Source: an uncultured Collinsella sp. (GTDB lineage: Bacteria > Actinomycetota > Coriobacteriia > Coriobacteriales > Coriobacteriaceae). From it: a DNA stretch of 64,000 nucleotides. The stretch covers positions 40,370 to 104,369 of the forward strand of contig CABUTO010000002.1 of assembly GCA_902494535.1 (NCBI GenBank). The letters run 5' to 3'. The translations under genes were made by a program, and so were the position numbers. The notes under the pieces were generated by a model. It was given only the letters and a program-made list of their open reading frames with translations. It did not search any database and had not been told where the DNA came from. Within the stretch, counting starts at the first letter, position 1, and every line of letters starts with the position of its first letter. Positions 52,506-61,583 of this stretch are shown here, piece after piece.

Positions 52506-53477
52506 GTGAATTCTGAATCCATCGCCGTCATCATCCCCTGCTACAACGAAGCGCTCACGATTGGTAAGGTCATCGACGACTTTCACCGCGAGCTTCCGCA
52601 GGCGACGGTCTATGTCTATGACAATAACTCGTCGGACGATACCTCACGCATCGCCACCGAGCACGGCGCCACGGTGCGTTTTGAGCCGCGTCAGGGAAAG
52701 GGCAACGTGTGCCGTCAGATGTTTCGCGACATCGATGCCGATTGTTACCTGATGGTCGACGGCGATGACACCTACCCCGCCGAGGCGGCCAAAGCCCTCT
52801 GCGAGCCCATCCTCAACGGCACGGCCGACATGACCGTGGGCGACCGTCTTTCCAACGGCACCTATGCCGAGGAGAACAAACGTGCCTTCCACGGCTTTGG
52901 CAACAACCTGGTACGTGCCATGATCAAGTGGATCTATGGCTACAGCTTCGATGACGTCATGACCGGCTACCGCGCCATGAGTCGCCCGTTCGTTAAAACC
53001 TTCCCTGTGCTTTCCGAGGGCTTTCAGATCGAAACCGAGCTCTCGATTCACGCTGTCGACCACCGCTGGCGCATCAAAGATGTGCCCATCGAGTACCGCG
53101 ACCGTCCGGAAGGCTCCGAGTCCAAGCTCAATACCGTGAGCGACGGCATTAAAGTCGTCGCGATGATCGGCACGCTGTTCAAGGACTACCGCCCGCTGAA
53201 GTTCTTCAGCCTGGTTGCGCTTCTGTTTGCGGTGATCGGCCTCGCCCTGGGCACGCCCATCGTTGTCGAGTATTTCCAGACCGGCCTCGTTCCGCGCTTC
53301 CCCACCGCCATGCTCGCCGCGTCGTTTATGTTCCTGTGCGGCCTGAGCCTTGCAACCGGATTCATCCTCGATTCCGTGGCAAAGGTCGAAAAAAAGCAGT
53401 GGGAGGTCAACGTGTACAGCAAATACGCCTACGACGACCAGCCTGGCAGGTCCGCCACCACGCCAAGCGAGAGGTAG
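52506..53477 (+). CDS. membrane-linked GT2 glycosyltransferase
   Basis: This 323-residue family 2 glycosyltransferase resembles polyprenyl-phosphate sugar transferases of the DPM1/GtrB kind. The catalytic domain (1-230) has VIIPCYNEALTIGKVI, YDNNSSDDTS, the metal-binding DGDDTYP and the acceptor region VMTGYRAMSRPFVK. Two membrane segments follow (about 235-255 and 265-290), then a short charged C-terminus. It probably charges a lipid carrier with a sugar for the wall polymer. The start is GTG with AAGGAG six bases before it. It is a single-gene plus-strand unit, ending at a bidirectional terminator. Confidence 0.88.
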   Translation: MNSESIAVIIPCYNEALTIGKVIDDFHRELPQATVYVYDNNSSDDTSRIATEHGATVRFEPRQGKGNVCRQMFRDIDADCYLMVDGDDTYPAEAAKALCEPILNGTADMTVGDRLSNGTYAEENKRAFHGFGNNLVRAMIKWIYGYSFDDVMTGYRAMSRPFVKTFPVLSEGFQIETELSIHAVDHRWRIKDVPIEYRDRPEGSESKLNTVSDGIKVVAMIGTLFKDYRPLKFFSLVALLFAVIGLALGTPIVVEYFQTGLVPRFPTAMLAASFMFLCGLSLATGFILDSVAKVEKKQWEVNVYSKYAYDDQPGRSATTPSER

Positions 53478-53527
53478 ATCTTCCGCAAAATACTATTGGC
53501 ACCACTGCGTAGATAGCCACCAACAAG

Positions 53528-53557
53528 AAAAGCCGCCGTTAACAAGCGGCGGCTTTT
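53528..53557. terminator. bidirectional intrinsic terminator
   Basis: AAAAGCCGCCG and CGGCGGCTTTT form an 11-bp stem with T-runs on both strands, between two convergent genes (glycosyltransferase and rmlC-rmlD). Confidence 0.92.
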
Positions 53558-53579
53558 GCTCTCGAAAAGTTAATAGCGG

Positions 53580-55034
53580 CTAGAGCGTCTTGAGGTACTC
53601 CCCCAGCTCTTCCTCCCAGTCGGGCATGTGGAACCCGACCGACTCGAGCCTGGACAGGTCGAGCGCGGAGTGGACCGGGCGCGGGGCGATGGGGCCCGCG
53701 GCGCTCGCGTAGTAGTCGGCGGTGCTGACCGGCACGACCTTCTCGCCGTTGCCGTTGGCGGCCTCGAAGACGGCGCGCGCGATGTCCGCCCAGCTCTTAA
53801 CGGAGCCGGAGCCGGTGCAGTCGTAGGTGCCGTAGGGGGCCTTCAAATCAAGCACGTGGAAGATGGCCTCCGCCATGTCGCACGTGAAGGTCAGTCGGCC
53901 CAGCTGGTCGTCGACCACGGTGATGCGCTCGAGCCCGTCCTCGGGGTCGGCGACGCGGTCGGACAGCGCCTTCATGGTCTTGACGAAGTTGCGGCCCTCG
54001 CCGATGACCCAGGAGCTGCGCATGATGTAGTGGCGGGGGCACCCTGCCACGGCGATGTCGCCGGCGGCCTTGGTCTGGCCGTAGACGGACAGGGGGCTGA
54101 GGGGCTCGTCCTCGGTATGGACCTCGGCCGTGCCGTCGAAGACGTAGTCGGAGGACACGTGGACGAGCGTAATCCCGTACTCGGCGCAGGTGCGGGCGAG
54201 AAGCGCCGGCCCGGTGGCGTTGGCCTTCCAGGCGGTGGCGCGGCCCTCGGGGGTCTCCGCCTTATCGACGGCCGTGTAGGCGCCGCAGTTGATCACGGTG
54301 CCGTAGAGCGACCAGTCGTACTGAGCGTAGGCCTCCGGGTCGGACATGTCGAAGGTGTCGATGTCGCAGAAGTCGAAGTCCTTCGCCACGCCGCGCTCCT
54401 CGGCGAGCGCGCGCACCGCGCGGCCCAGCTGGCCGTTGCAGCCGGTGACGAGCGTGCGCTTCGGCGCCATGGGGACGACGTCCTTGAGGTACGGGTGGTT
54501 CAGGTCGGCCTCGGATACGGTGGCCAGATTCAGCGGGATCGGCCACTGGATGTCGAGCTCGGGGTCGGCGAGGTTCACGAAGGTGTAGGTCTTCTTCAAC
54601 TCAAGGGACCAGTGCGCGTCCACCAGGTAGGTGTAGGCGGTGCCGTCCTCAAGGGCCTGGAAGGAGTTGCCCACGCCGCGCGGGACGTAGATGGCCTTGG
54701 ACGGGTCCAGGGTGCAGGTGAACACCTTGCCGTAGGTGGCGCTGCCCTCACGAAGGTCGACCCAGGCGCCGAAGACGCTGCCGCGGGCCACCGAGATGAA
54801 CTTGTCCCAGGGCTCGGCGTGGATGCCGCGGGTGACGCCGCGGCTGTCGTTGTAGGAGATGTTGTTCTGTACGACCCTGAGGTCGGGGATGCCCAGGGCG
54901 GTCATCTTGGCGCGCTGCCAGTTCTCCTTGAACCAGCCGCGCGAGTCGCCGTGGACGGCGAGGTCGACGACCTTCAGGCCCCCGATGCCGGTCTCGGCGA
55001 CGGAGAGGTCCTTCTCGAATGCGATGTCTGCCAT
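53580..55034 (-). CDS. rmlC-rmlD: fused dTDP-4-dehydrorhamnose 3,5-epimerase and reductase
   Basis: One 484-residue chain does the last two steps of dTDP-L-rhamnose synthesis. Residues 1-186 are RmlC: WFKENWQRAKMTALGIPDLR, then GVTRGIHAEPWDKF with catalytic His72, and VPRGVGNSFQALEDG. Residues 193-484 are RmlD: Rossmann TLVTGCNGQLGRAVRAL, NCGAYTAVDKAE, SSDYVFDG, SVYGQTKAAGD with the YxxxK pair, and RSSWVIGEGRNFVKTM. The frame is continuous at the join. Fusions of these two domains are known in some Actinobacteria and Firmicutes. AGGAG precedes the ATG. Codons are far more GC-rich than in the flanking glycosyltransferase genes. Confidence 0.93.
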   Translation of the reverse strand: MADIAFEKDLSVAETGIGGLKVVDLAVHGDSRGWFKENWQRAKMTALGIPDLRVVQNNISYNDSRGVTRGIHAEPWDKFISVARGSVFGAWVDLREGSATYGKVFTCTLDPSKAIYVPRGVGNSFQALEDGTAYTYLVDAHWSLELKKTYTFVNLADPELDIQWPIPLNLATVSEADLNHPYLKDVVPMAPKRTLVTGCNGQLGRAVRALAEERGVAKDFDFCDIDTFDMSDPEAYAQYDWSLYGTVINCGAYTAVDKAETPEGRATAWKANATGPALLARTCAEYGITLVHVSSDYVFDGTAEVHTEDEPLSPLSVYGQTKAAGDIAVAGCPRHYIMRSSWVIGEGRNFVKTMKALSDRVADPEDGLERITVVDDQLGRLTFTCDMAEAIFHVLDLKAPYGTYDCTGSGSVKSWADIARAVFEAANGNGEKVVPVSTADYYASAAGPIAPRPVHSALDLSRLESVGFHMPDWEEELGEYLKTL

Positions 55035-55070
55035 GTGGGAAAAGCTCCTATCGAAGAGGTTGGATAACCG

Positions 55071-55131
55071 GGGGCGCCCGCGCGGGGACGCAGGATCATC
55101 CCCATGCCCTGCGGCCCCGCGCGGGCGCCCC
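55071..55131. repeat. very stable GC hairpin between rmlB and rmlC-rmlD
   Basis: A perfect 17-bp GC-only stem (GGGGCGCCCGCGCGGGG with its exact complement) continues, after one mismatch, with a further 6 bp (CGCAGG/CCTGCG) around a 13-base loop. It occupies half of the 122-base gap between rmlB and rmlC-rmlD on the minus strand. No T-run follows, so it is not a classical terminator. It may protect or process the mRNA, or be a repeat element. Confidence 0.85.
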
Positions 55132-55156
55132 GCGGTGCGGTTCGCCGGGGTTCGGC

Positions 55157-56242
<1,086 letters not shown>

Positions 56243-56251
56243 TCAACAAAA

Positions 56252-57226
56252 CTATCGGACATTTCGGCACGCGATAAGAGCCATAACCTTCGCAGAATTA
56301 CTTCCCCTACAAAACGCCTCCGGAATGCAGTCTTTGTCGTACCGGAAGACCGAATTCCCAGTTTTATCGCGTAAGTACTTATAGAAGAAATCCTCCCAGC
56401 TTTTAAACTTCTCACTGTTTACAAAGGCTTCTGGGGTTTCCAAAACCGTCTTAACATCTAGCCCTGAAATTACGCCGGAGCTCAGTAAAAGCCACTCGAA
56501 TGATTCGGGAAGACAAACCGTAACAGTATCGCGGTGAATGTCTTGCAGCTTAAGGACGCGGTCCGCATAGCACCCAAATGCCGCCCCGTCCGCGACAACA
56601 AACACGCGATCGTCGAGATGCTGATCCAACCAGCCCAAAATCGCGCTGTTCGTCATGGCCGAAGTACAGGTAAGCTCACTGTCAGCGAAATGCCGTTCAA
56701 AGAACTGGAAACCAGACTTACTGTCCTCGCATAGAAGGATAGAAAAGTCCTGTTTTGGCGCCGACCGGGAAATAGCATAACGATGATTCCCGCGATCTTG
56801 ATAAACAGGGACGAAAGAATGGTATTTTCCGCTCGTCTTAATCTTGTAAATCTCATCCACGCTATACGGAAGATTGGGGAAATCAGCCCTTGAGATCAGC
56901 ACGAAATAATTCGAGGAATACAGCACATGATGGGCAAACTCATCAGAATGAATCTCTTTTAAGCCCTCATCGACAAATACAATCGAGTCATGAACGGACG
57001 AAAGCTGGTTTCGCCAATCATAATCGGTCAGGGCGACACAGGGACAATCGCATTGCAAGGAAACACCCGACTGCTCGCCCGTTCGCATGTAGTCTGCGAC
57101 CATGTCAAACAGTGTCGTCTTACCCGTGCCACTATCCCCACGCACAATAGTAATGTTCCGTTTAATGGTAAATGTGTACTTGGTTCCCCTGCGGCGGGAA
57201 ATCTTAACGAGATGCGAACCGTTCAT
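56252..57226 (-). CDS. P-loop ATPase of unknown function, partner of a DUF4869-like protein
   Basis: I do not recognise a named family. In 324 residues it has Walker A GDSGTGKT (30-37), a Walker B-like IVFVDE (82-87), then NYFVLISRADFP, which may be a sensor region. It lacks the long helical arms of SMC proteins. The C-terminal half has two acidic stretches, LLCEDSKSG (about 165-173) and VFVVADGAAFG (about 208-218), that loosely recall a TOPRIM-like fold, and CLPESFEWLLLSSG. That would resemble OLD-type or defence nucleases in outline, but this is weak. The ATG at 57226 follows TAGGTG at the stop of the upstream gene, so the two are translated together. It is AT-richer than the rml genes around it, suggesting insertion. 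Confidence 0.6.
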   Translation of the reverse strand: MNGSHLVKISRRRGTKYTFTIKRNITIVRGDSGTGKTTLFDMVADYMRTGEQSGVSLQCDCPCVALTDYDWRNQLSSVHDSIVFVDEGLKEIHSDEFAHHVLYSSNYFVLISRADFPNLPYSVDEIYKIKTSGKYHSFVPVYQDRGNHRYAISRSAPKQDFSILLCEDSKSGFQFFERHFADSELTCTSAMTNSAILGWLDQHLDDRVFVVADGAAFGCYADRVLKLQDIHRDTVTVCLPESFEWLLLSSGVISGLDVKTVLETPEAFVNSEKFKSWEDFFYKYLRDKTGNSVFRYDKDCIPEAFCRGSNSAKVMALIACRNVR

Positions 57227-57235
57227 AAGCAGCAC

Positions 57236-57673
57236 CTACAGATACGGAATCGACTCGTGAATCAAATCGGCCATGTTATGAACGATTCGGCCGCTATTCA
57301 CGACTTTAATTTTAAAATCCTCGCGACCAAAGTCCATCACATGATAGAGATTCACAACGAGCTTGCGGTCTTTCGCCATGTCGAGAATCCACTTGGCACA
57401 GTTGTCACCACAGGTAGAAGCGTTAAAAATATGCTTACGATCAAATCTCATAAGCAGCAGCGTTTTCACGCCACCAGAAAGCTGGAGTGGGGAGATGGAT
57501 CCAAGCACAGGGCTTTCGATGACGTTTTCGGAGACAACAACCGATCGATCGACATCTTTAATTATCGAGACTGCATAGGGATCCGTAATCCAAGAAGACC
57601 GGTAAGAGTTTTTGAAATATGTCGCTGTGTTGTAAATCGCTTCTGGCATATCGCCAAAGTAGACGCTTAACAC
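57236..57673 (-). CDS. DUF4869-like protein
   Basis: This 145-residue protein resembles the uncharacterised DUF4869 family of Firmicutes and Actinobacteria: it opens (M)LSVYFGDMPEAIYNTATYF and NSYRSSWITDPYAVSIIKDV follows. The middle has LSGGVKTLLLMRFDRKHIFN and a Cys pair in STCGDNCAKWILDMA; the end is RIVHNMADLIHES. I see no catalytic motif. I chose GTG at 57673, with GGGAG five bases upstream and the family-like start MLSVYFGD; a TTG four codons earlier also opens the frame. It lies directly upstream of the P-loop ATPase gene with almost no gap, so the two probably act as one unit. Confidence 0.6.
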   Translation of the reverse strand: MLSVYFGDMPEAIYNTATYFKNSYRSSWITDPYAVSIIKDVDRSVVVSENVIESPVLGSISPLQLSGGVKTLLLMRFDRKHIFNASTCGDNCAKWILDMAKDRKLVVNLYHVMDFGREDFKIKVVNSGRIVHNMADLIHESIPYL

Positions 57674-57718
57674 ATCCACTCCCAATCATATTGTCTTTAT
57701 GGTCAACGTAATCATAAC

Positions 57719-57750
57719 GAAAGGGGCCACCAGATAAACGGTGACCCCTA
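57719..57750 (-). terminator. hairpin after rmlA
   Basis: On the minus strand AGGGGTCACC and GGTGGCCCCT form a ten-base-pair stem with an eight-base loop, followed by TTCGTT. It lies just past rmlA and before the DUF4869-like gene, so the inserted pair is probably separated from rmlA transcription. The same AAGGGTCACC/GGTGGCCCTT core forms the rplS terminator. Confidence 0.65.
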
Positions 57751-57768
57751 AAAGAAAACAAGCTTGCG

Positions 57769-58668
57769 CTAGTACTCGCGTGGGCTATTGACGATCTCGC
57801 CGGCGGCGACCTTCTTCAGGTGCTGCCCGTAGACCGACTTGCCGTAGGCCTTCGCGGCCTCCTCCAGCTCGGCGGTCGTGATCCAGCCGTTCTCCCAGGC
57901 GATCTCCTCGGGGACGGACACCGGCAGGTCCTGGGAGTGCTCCACGGCGCGGACGAACTCCGCCGCCTCGTGGAGGCTCTCCATGGTGCCGGTGTCCAGC
58001 CACGCGTACCCGCGGCCCAGGGTCACCACGGACAGCGTCCCCTCCTCGAGGTACATCTGGTTGAGCGTGGTGATCTCGAGCTCGCCTCGGGCGGAGGGCT
58101 GCACCCTATGCGCCTTGGCGGCCACGTCGCCCGGGTAGAAGTACAGGCCGGTGACGGCGTAGGAGCTCTTGGGGCGCTCGGGCTTCTCCTCGATGGAGAC
58201 GGCCCTGCCCTCGCCGTCGAACTCCACGACGCCGAAGCGCTCGGGGTCGTCCACGTGGTAGCCGAAGACCGTGGCGCGGCCCGACTCTGCGTTCTGGACG
58301 GCGCGCGTCAGGTGGCGCGACAGGCCGTTGCCGTAGAAGATGTTGTCGCCGAGCACGAGGGCGCAAGGCTCGCCGTCGATGAACTCCTCGCCGATGGTGA
58401 AGGCCTGCGCCAGGCCGTCGGGGCTGGGCTGCTCGGCGTAGGAGAGGTTCACGCCGTAGCGCGAGCCGTCCCCGAGCAGGCGCTCGAAGTTGGGGAGGTC
58501 CGTCGGCGTGGAGATGACCAGGATGTCCCGGATGCCCGCCAGCATGAGGGTGCTAAGCGGGTAGTAGATCATGGGCTTGTCGTAGACCGGCAGCAGCTGC
58601 TTGGAGGTCACGAGCGTGAGCGGGTATAGGCGGGTGCCGGACCCGCCGGCGAGGATGATGCCTTTCAT
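57769..58668 (-). CDS. rmlA: glucose-1-phosphate thymidylyltransferase
   Basis: RmlA makes dTDP-glucose from dTTP and glucose-1-phosphate, the first step to dTDP-rhamnose. The 299-residue protein starts [20 protein letters not shown], the nucleotide-binding signature, followed by [20 protein letters not shown], and [20 protein letters not shown] in the sugar-binding part. [20 protein letters not shown] is also diagnostic. The ATG at 58668 follows GAGAGG; a longer frame upstream adds seven codons without a site. It is separated from rmlB by the DUF4869-like/ATPase pair. Confidence 0.96.
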   Translation of the reverse strand: MKGIILAGGSGTRLYPLTLVTSKQLLPVYDKPMIYYPLSTLMLAGIRDILVISTPTDLPNFERLLGDGSRYGVNLSYAEQPSPDGLAQAFTIGEEFIDGEPCALVLGDNIFYGNGLSRHLTRAVQNAESGRATVFGYHVDDPERFGVVEFDGEGRAVSIEEKPERPKSSYAVTGLYFYPGDVAAKAHRVQPSARGELEITTLNQMYLEEGTLSVVTLGRGYAWLDTGTMESLHEAAEFVRAVEHSQDLPVSVPEEIAWENGWITTAELEEAAKAYGKSVYGQHLKKVAAGEIVNSPREY

Positions 58669-58824
58669 AAAAATCCTCTCGATTGACAATCGTTGAGCAA
58701 AAGCCGCTGATTACAGATGCATAGTTAATTAAATTATACGCACCGGCAGCAACCTCCCCGTCTTCTTATTTAAATCGGACAGCAGAAACACGCAACTCTT
58801 TCTGCATTTCTAGCGAGGCAACAA
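58669..58824. promoter_or_regulatory. AT-rich divergent promoter region (rmlA and double glycosyltransferase)
   Basis: This 156-base gap between rmlA (minus) and the large glycosyltransferase (plus) has a TATAAT hexamer on the minus strand near 58735 and a TTGACA on the plus strand near 58684. Neither has a matching partner hexamer at good spacing. I see no ORF in it. Confidence 0.4.
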
Positions 58825-61296
58825 ATGAAAAAGTACAATGAGCAGTGTCCAACAAACGAAAGGCAAACAATGCGAGTCGAAACAACCGGAGTATGCAGAG
58901 GAAACTGGAAAATCTACCAGCAGCTTAAGATTGAAGGCATCCATAAAGGCTCCAGCGTAACAGCCCAGGCGGCTACAGACGATAACCGCCGCTCACCTTT
59001 ATCCCTCCTAAAATTCCGGGACAATAGTTGTGACTCGAACTCATACGTCCTTGTAGTCCCCGATCCCGATGCTCGCACCATCAAAATTGAGTTTAGCGAA
59101 ATCGGCCAAGACGGTCGCACCCTGAGCAGCGACTCCCTTTCGCTCAATTGCAAGAACATCAAATGGGAGTCGCGCCTTAACTACAAAATTAAACCTGACA
59201 TGTGCAGCAAACTCCGAAACTACGATGACGTTTCAGAGTTTGACATGGCAACGATTGATTTCTGGCAGTGCATCGAAGATTCAAGCGACTATATCCTTAG
59301 GTGCACGGTGAGAACTCCTTATCGTAGCGACTCGCAAATCAAACTTCGTTGTTTCGATCGAACCCTTAATGAAGTTAATTTGAGCATCGTCAATTTCAGC
59401 TCGAATGTAACAAGCGTTGGATTTACGTCTGAGAAAAAGCAGCTTGAAACGCAGCTCTCAATTCGAATGCCAAAGGCATTCGATCGTTACTACTTTATTA
59501 TTGACGATCAAAATCACCCATCATTCAGTGCATTCGACTGCTTAACACCCGATAAGCTAGGCTTGCTTCTTGAGGAGACCAACTTTCTCTTTACCCATGC
59601 GCAGTTTGACCCTGAATACCCCGAATGGTTCACGGATCATAAGGCAACTATCGGCGCTCTGGAGAAGCAGAGAAAAATCGTCTTCAACAGCGCTCCGAAG
59701 TTCAGCATTATTGTCCCTCTATACAACACACCCATTTCGTTCTTTAACGATATGGCCGAATCCGTAAAAAACCAGTCATATGCAAACTGGGAGCTCATCC
59801 TAGTTAATGCAAGTCCTGACAATCAGGAACTAAAGGCTCGCGTTGAGCAGGAGACGGCCCACGACAACAGAATTAAATCAATTAACCTTACCGAGAATAA
59901 GGGCATTTCCGAAAACACAAACGCCGGCGTTGCCATCGCTTCGGGTGATTTCGTTAGCTTCTTTGACCATGACGATATTCTTGAACCGGACTTGTTGTTC
60001 TCATATGCCGAGGCAATTGAAAACAATGATGACGTCGATCTTCTTTATTGTGATGAAGATAAACTCATGCCCGATGGAATGCTAGCGCAGCCGTTCTTTA
60101 AGCCGGATTTCAATATCGATCTGCTCAGAAACAATAACTATATCTGCCATATGCTTACCATCCGTAAGTCTCTGCTTGACACTCTAGAACCGAACACGAA
60201 AGAGTTCGATGGAGCACAGGATCATAATCTGACTCTCCACGCCGTGGAAAAGGCAAGGAAAGTTCATCATGTTGCAAAGGTTCTATATCACTGGCGCCTA
60301 AGCGAGACCTCCACCGCAGCAAATGCCGATAGCAAGCCGTATGCCACTATCGCAGGTATCAAAGCGGTCCAGAGTCATTTGGACAGGCTTGGGCTCAATG
60401 CGAAGGTCGAACAAGCGCGTCGTCCCTTTACATATAAAGTAACCTACGCTGTGCCAGTTTCCCATCCACTCGTGTCAATTATCATTCCAACTAAAGACCA
60501 CGCCAACATTCTGGACAACTGCATTAAGTCAATTGTTGAGAAATCAACGTACGACAATTTCGAGCTTGTCATAATCGAAAACAACAGCACAGAAAAGGAG
60601 ACGTTCGATTATTACGATAAGTTGCAAGCAAAATATCCTGACATCGTTCGTCTTGTAACTTGGAAGCACGAATTCAATTTCTCCAAGCTCATGAACTTTG
60701 GCGTTGCTCACGCCAAGGGCAACTATCTCTTGCTGTTAAATAACGATACTGAGGTAATTACGCCCAATTGGATTGAGACTATGCTTGGCATCTGCGCACG
60801 TGAGGATGTTGGCGCAGTTGGTGCAAAACTCTACTATCCCGACAACACCATCCAGCACGCGGGCTTATGCGTCACTGGTGGCGTGGCAGGACATCTTTGC
60901 CAAAGCATGCCAAGGGATAACTGGGGCTACTTTGCACTCAACGATGCACAACAAGACTTCAGCGCCGTCACCGCAGCTTGCATAATGACCAAGCGTGATG
61001 AATATGAGAAAGTCGGAGGTTTCACGGAAGAGCTTCAAGTTGCATTTAATGACGTTGACTTTTGCTTAAAGCTACGCGAGATCAACGACCTAATTGTATA
61101 CACACCCGAAGTCGAGCTCTATCACTACGAGTCGATTTCTAGAGGCGTTGAAAACAATACGGAGAAGCAGATTCGCTTCCACAAAGAGGTCGCGTACATG
61201 AATTATCGATGGGCTAAGTATTACGTCAAAGGCGATCCTTATATGAATCCAAACTTCACCGTCGGGGAACCCGCGAATCGTTATTATCATTTATAG
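58825..61296 (+). CDS. large glycosyltransferase with two GT2 domains
   Basis: This 823-residue protein has two family 2 glycosyltransferase domains, as in rhamnan or O-antigen polymer synthases that add alternating sugars. Domain A begins near 292 (KFSIIVPLYNTPISFFNDMA; metal motif FFDHDDILEPDLL at about 379) and domain B near 550 (VSIIIPTKDHANILDNCIKS; LLLLNNDTEVITPNWIE). The first 290 residues have no catalytic motif and look beta-rich, perhaps an acceptor-binding module. No membrane segment is seen, so it should act on lipid-linked glycan at the inner face. GAGG precedes the ATG. It is AT-rich compared with rmlA, its divergent neighbour. Confidence 0.88.
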   Translation: MKKYNEQCPTNERQTMRVETTGVCRGNWKIYQQLKIEGIHKGSSVTAQAATDDNRRSPLSLLKFRDNSCDSNSYVLVVPDPDARTIKIEFSEIGQDGRTLSSDSLSLNCKNIKWESRLNYKIKPDMCSKLRNYDDVSEFDMATIDFWQCIEDSSDYILRCTVRTPYRSDSQIKLRCFDRTLNEVNLSIVNFSSNVTSVGFTSEKKQLETQLSIRMPKAFDRYYFIIDDQNHPSFSAFDCLTPDKLGLLLEETNFLFTHAQFDPEYPEWFTDHKATIGALEKQRKIVFNSAPKFSIIVPLYNTPISFFNDMAESVKNQSYANWELILVNASPDNQELKARVEQETAHDNRIKSINLTENKGISENTNAGVAIASGDFVSFFDHDDILEPDLLFSYAEAIENNDDVDLLYCDEDKLMPDGMLAQPFFKPDFNIDLLRNNNYICHMLTIRKSLLDTLEPNTKEFDGAQDHNLTLHAVEKARKVHHVAKVLYHWRLSETSTAANADSKPYATIAGIKAVQSHLDRLGLNAKVEQARRPFTYKVTYAVPVSHPLVSIIIPTKDHANILDNCIKSIVEKSTYDNFELVIIENNSTEKETFDYYDKLQAKYPDIVRLVTWKHEFNFSKLMNFGVAHAKGNYLLLLNNDTEVITPNWIETMLGICAREDVGAVGAKLYYPDNTIQHAGLCVTGGVAGHLCQSMPRDNWGYFALNDAQQDFSAVTAACIMTKRDEYEKVGGFTEELQVAFNDVDFCLKLREINDLIVYTPEVELYHYESISRGVENNTEKQIRFHKEVAYMNYRWAKYYVKGDPYMNPNFTVGEPANRYYHL

Positions 61297-61363
61297 ATAA
61301 TGAGTATTTACTCATTTGGGCGCTGTTGAATATCGCGAAACTGCGCCGTCGATATCGCGCTTG

Positions 61364-61398
61364 GGCACCGGGCCCGACATGGGTTCCGGTGCCGTTTT
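61364..61398 (+). terminator. hairpin terminator after the double glycosyltransferase
   Basis: GGCACCGG and CCGGTGCC form a stem with an inner GCCC/GGGT helix, followed by GTTTTG. The 287-base gap here is GC-rich compared with both neighbours; a further AT-rich stem (GTTATCTAA/TTAGATAGC, 61532-61553) lies before the next gene. I see no convincing gene in the gap; the short minus-strand frame there lacks features. Confidence 0.6.
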
Positions 61399-61583
61399 GC
61401 TACCTGCGGTCCGCACCGCGGCACGGCCTCATGTTGGCCTCTCGCATGCCAACCCAGCGCTCGGTCAAAGTCTCTGCTTGGCTTGGAAAAGCATAGCTTT
61501 CGGGGACCCTGCGGCGTCCGAATCATCGCCTGTTATCTAAACTGTTAGATAGCAGAAAAAACCCGAGAGCATTACGCAAAGGC

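Noticed and set aside
61308..61526. A 72-codon minus-strand frame in the gap after the double glycosyltransferase
   Set aside because: Rich in Arg/Pro/Cys with no motif or ribosome-binding site; it overlaps a hairpin terminator.
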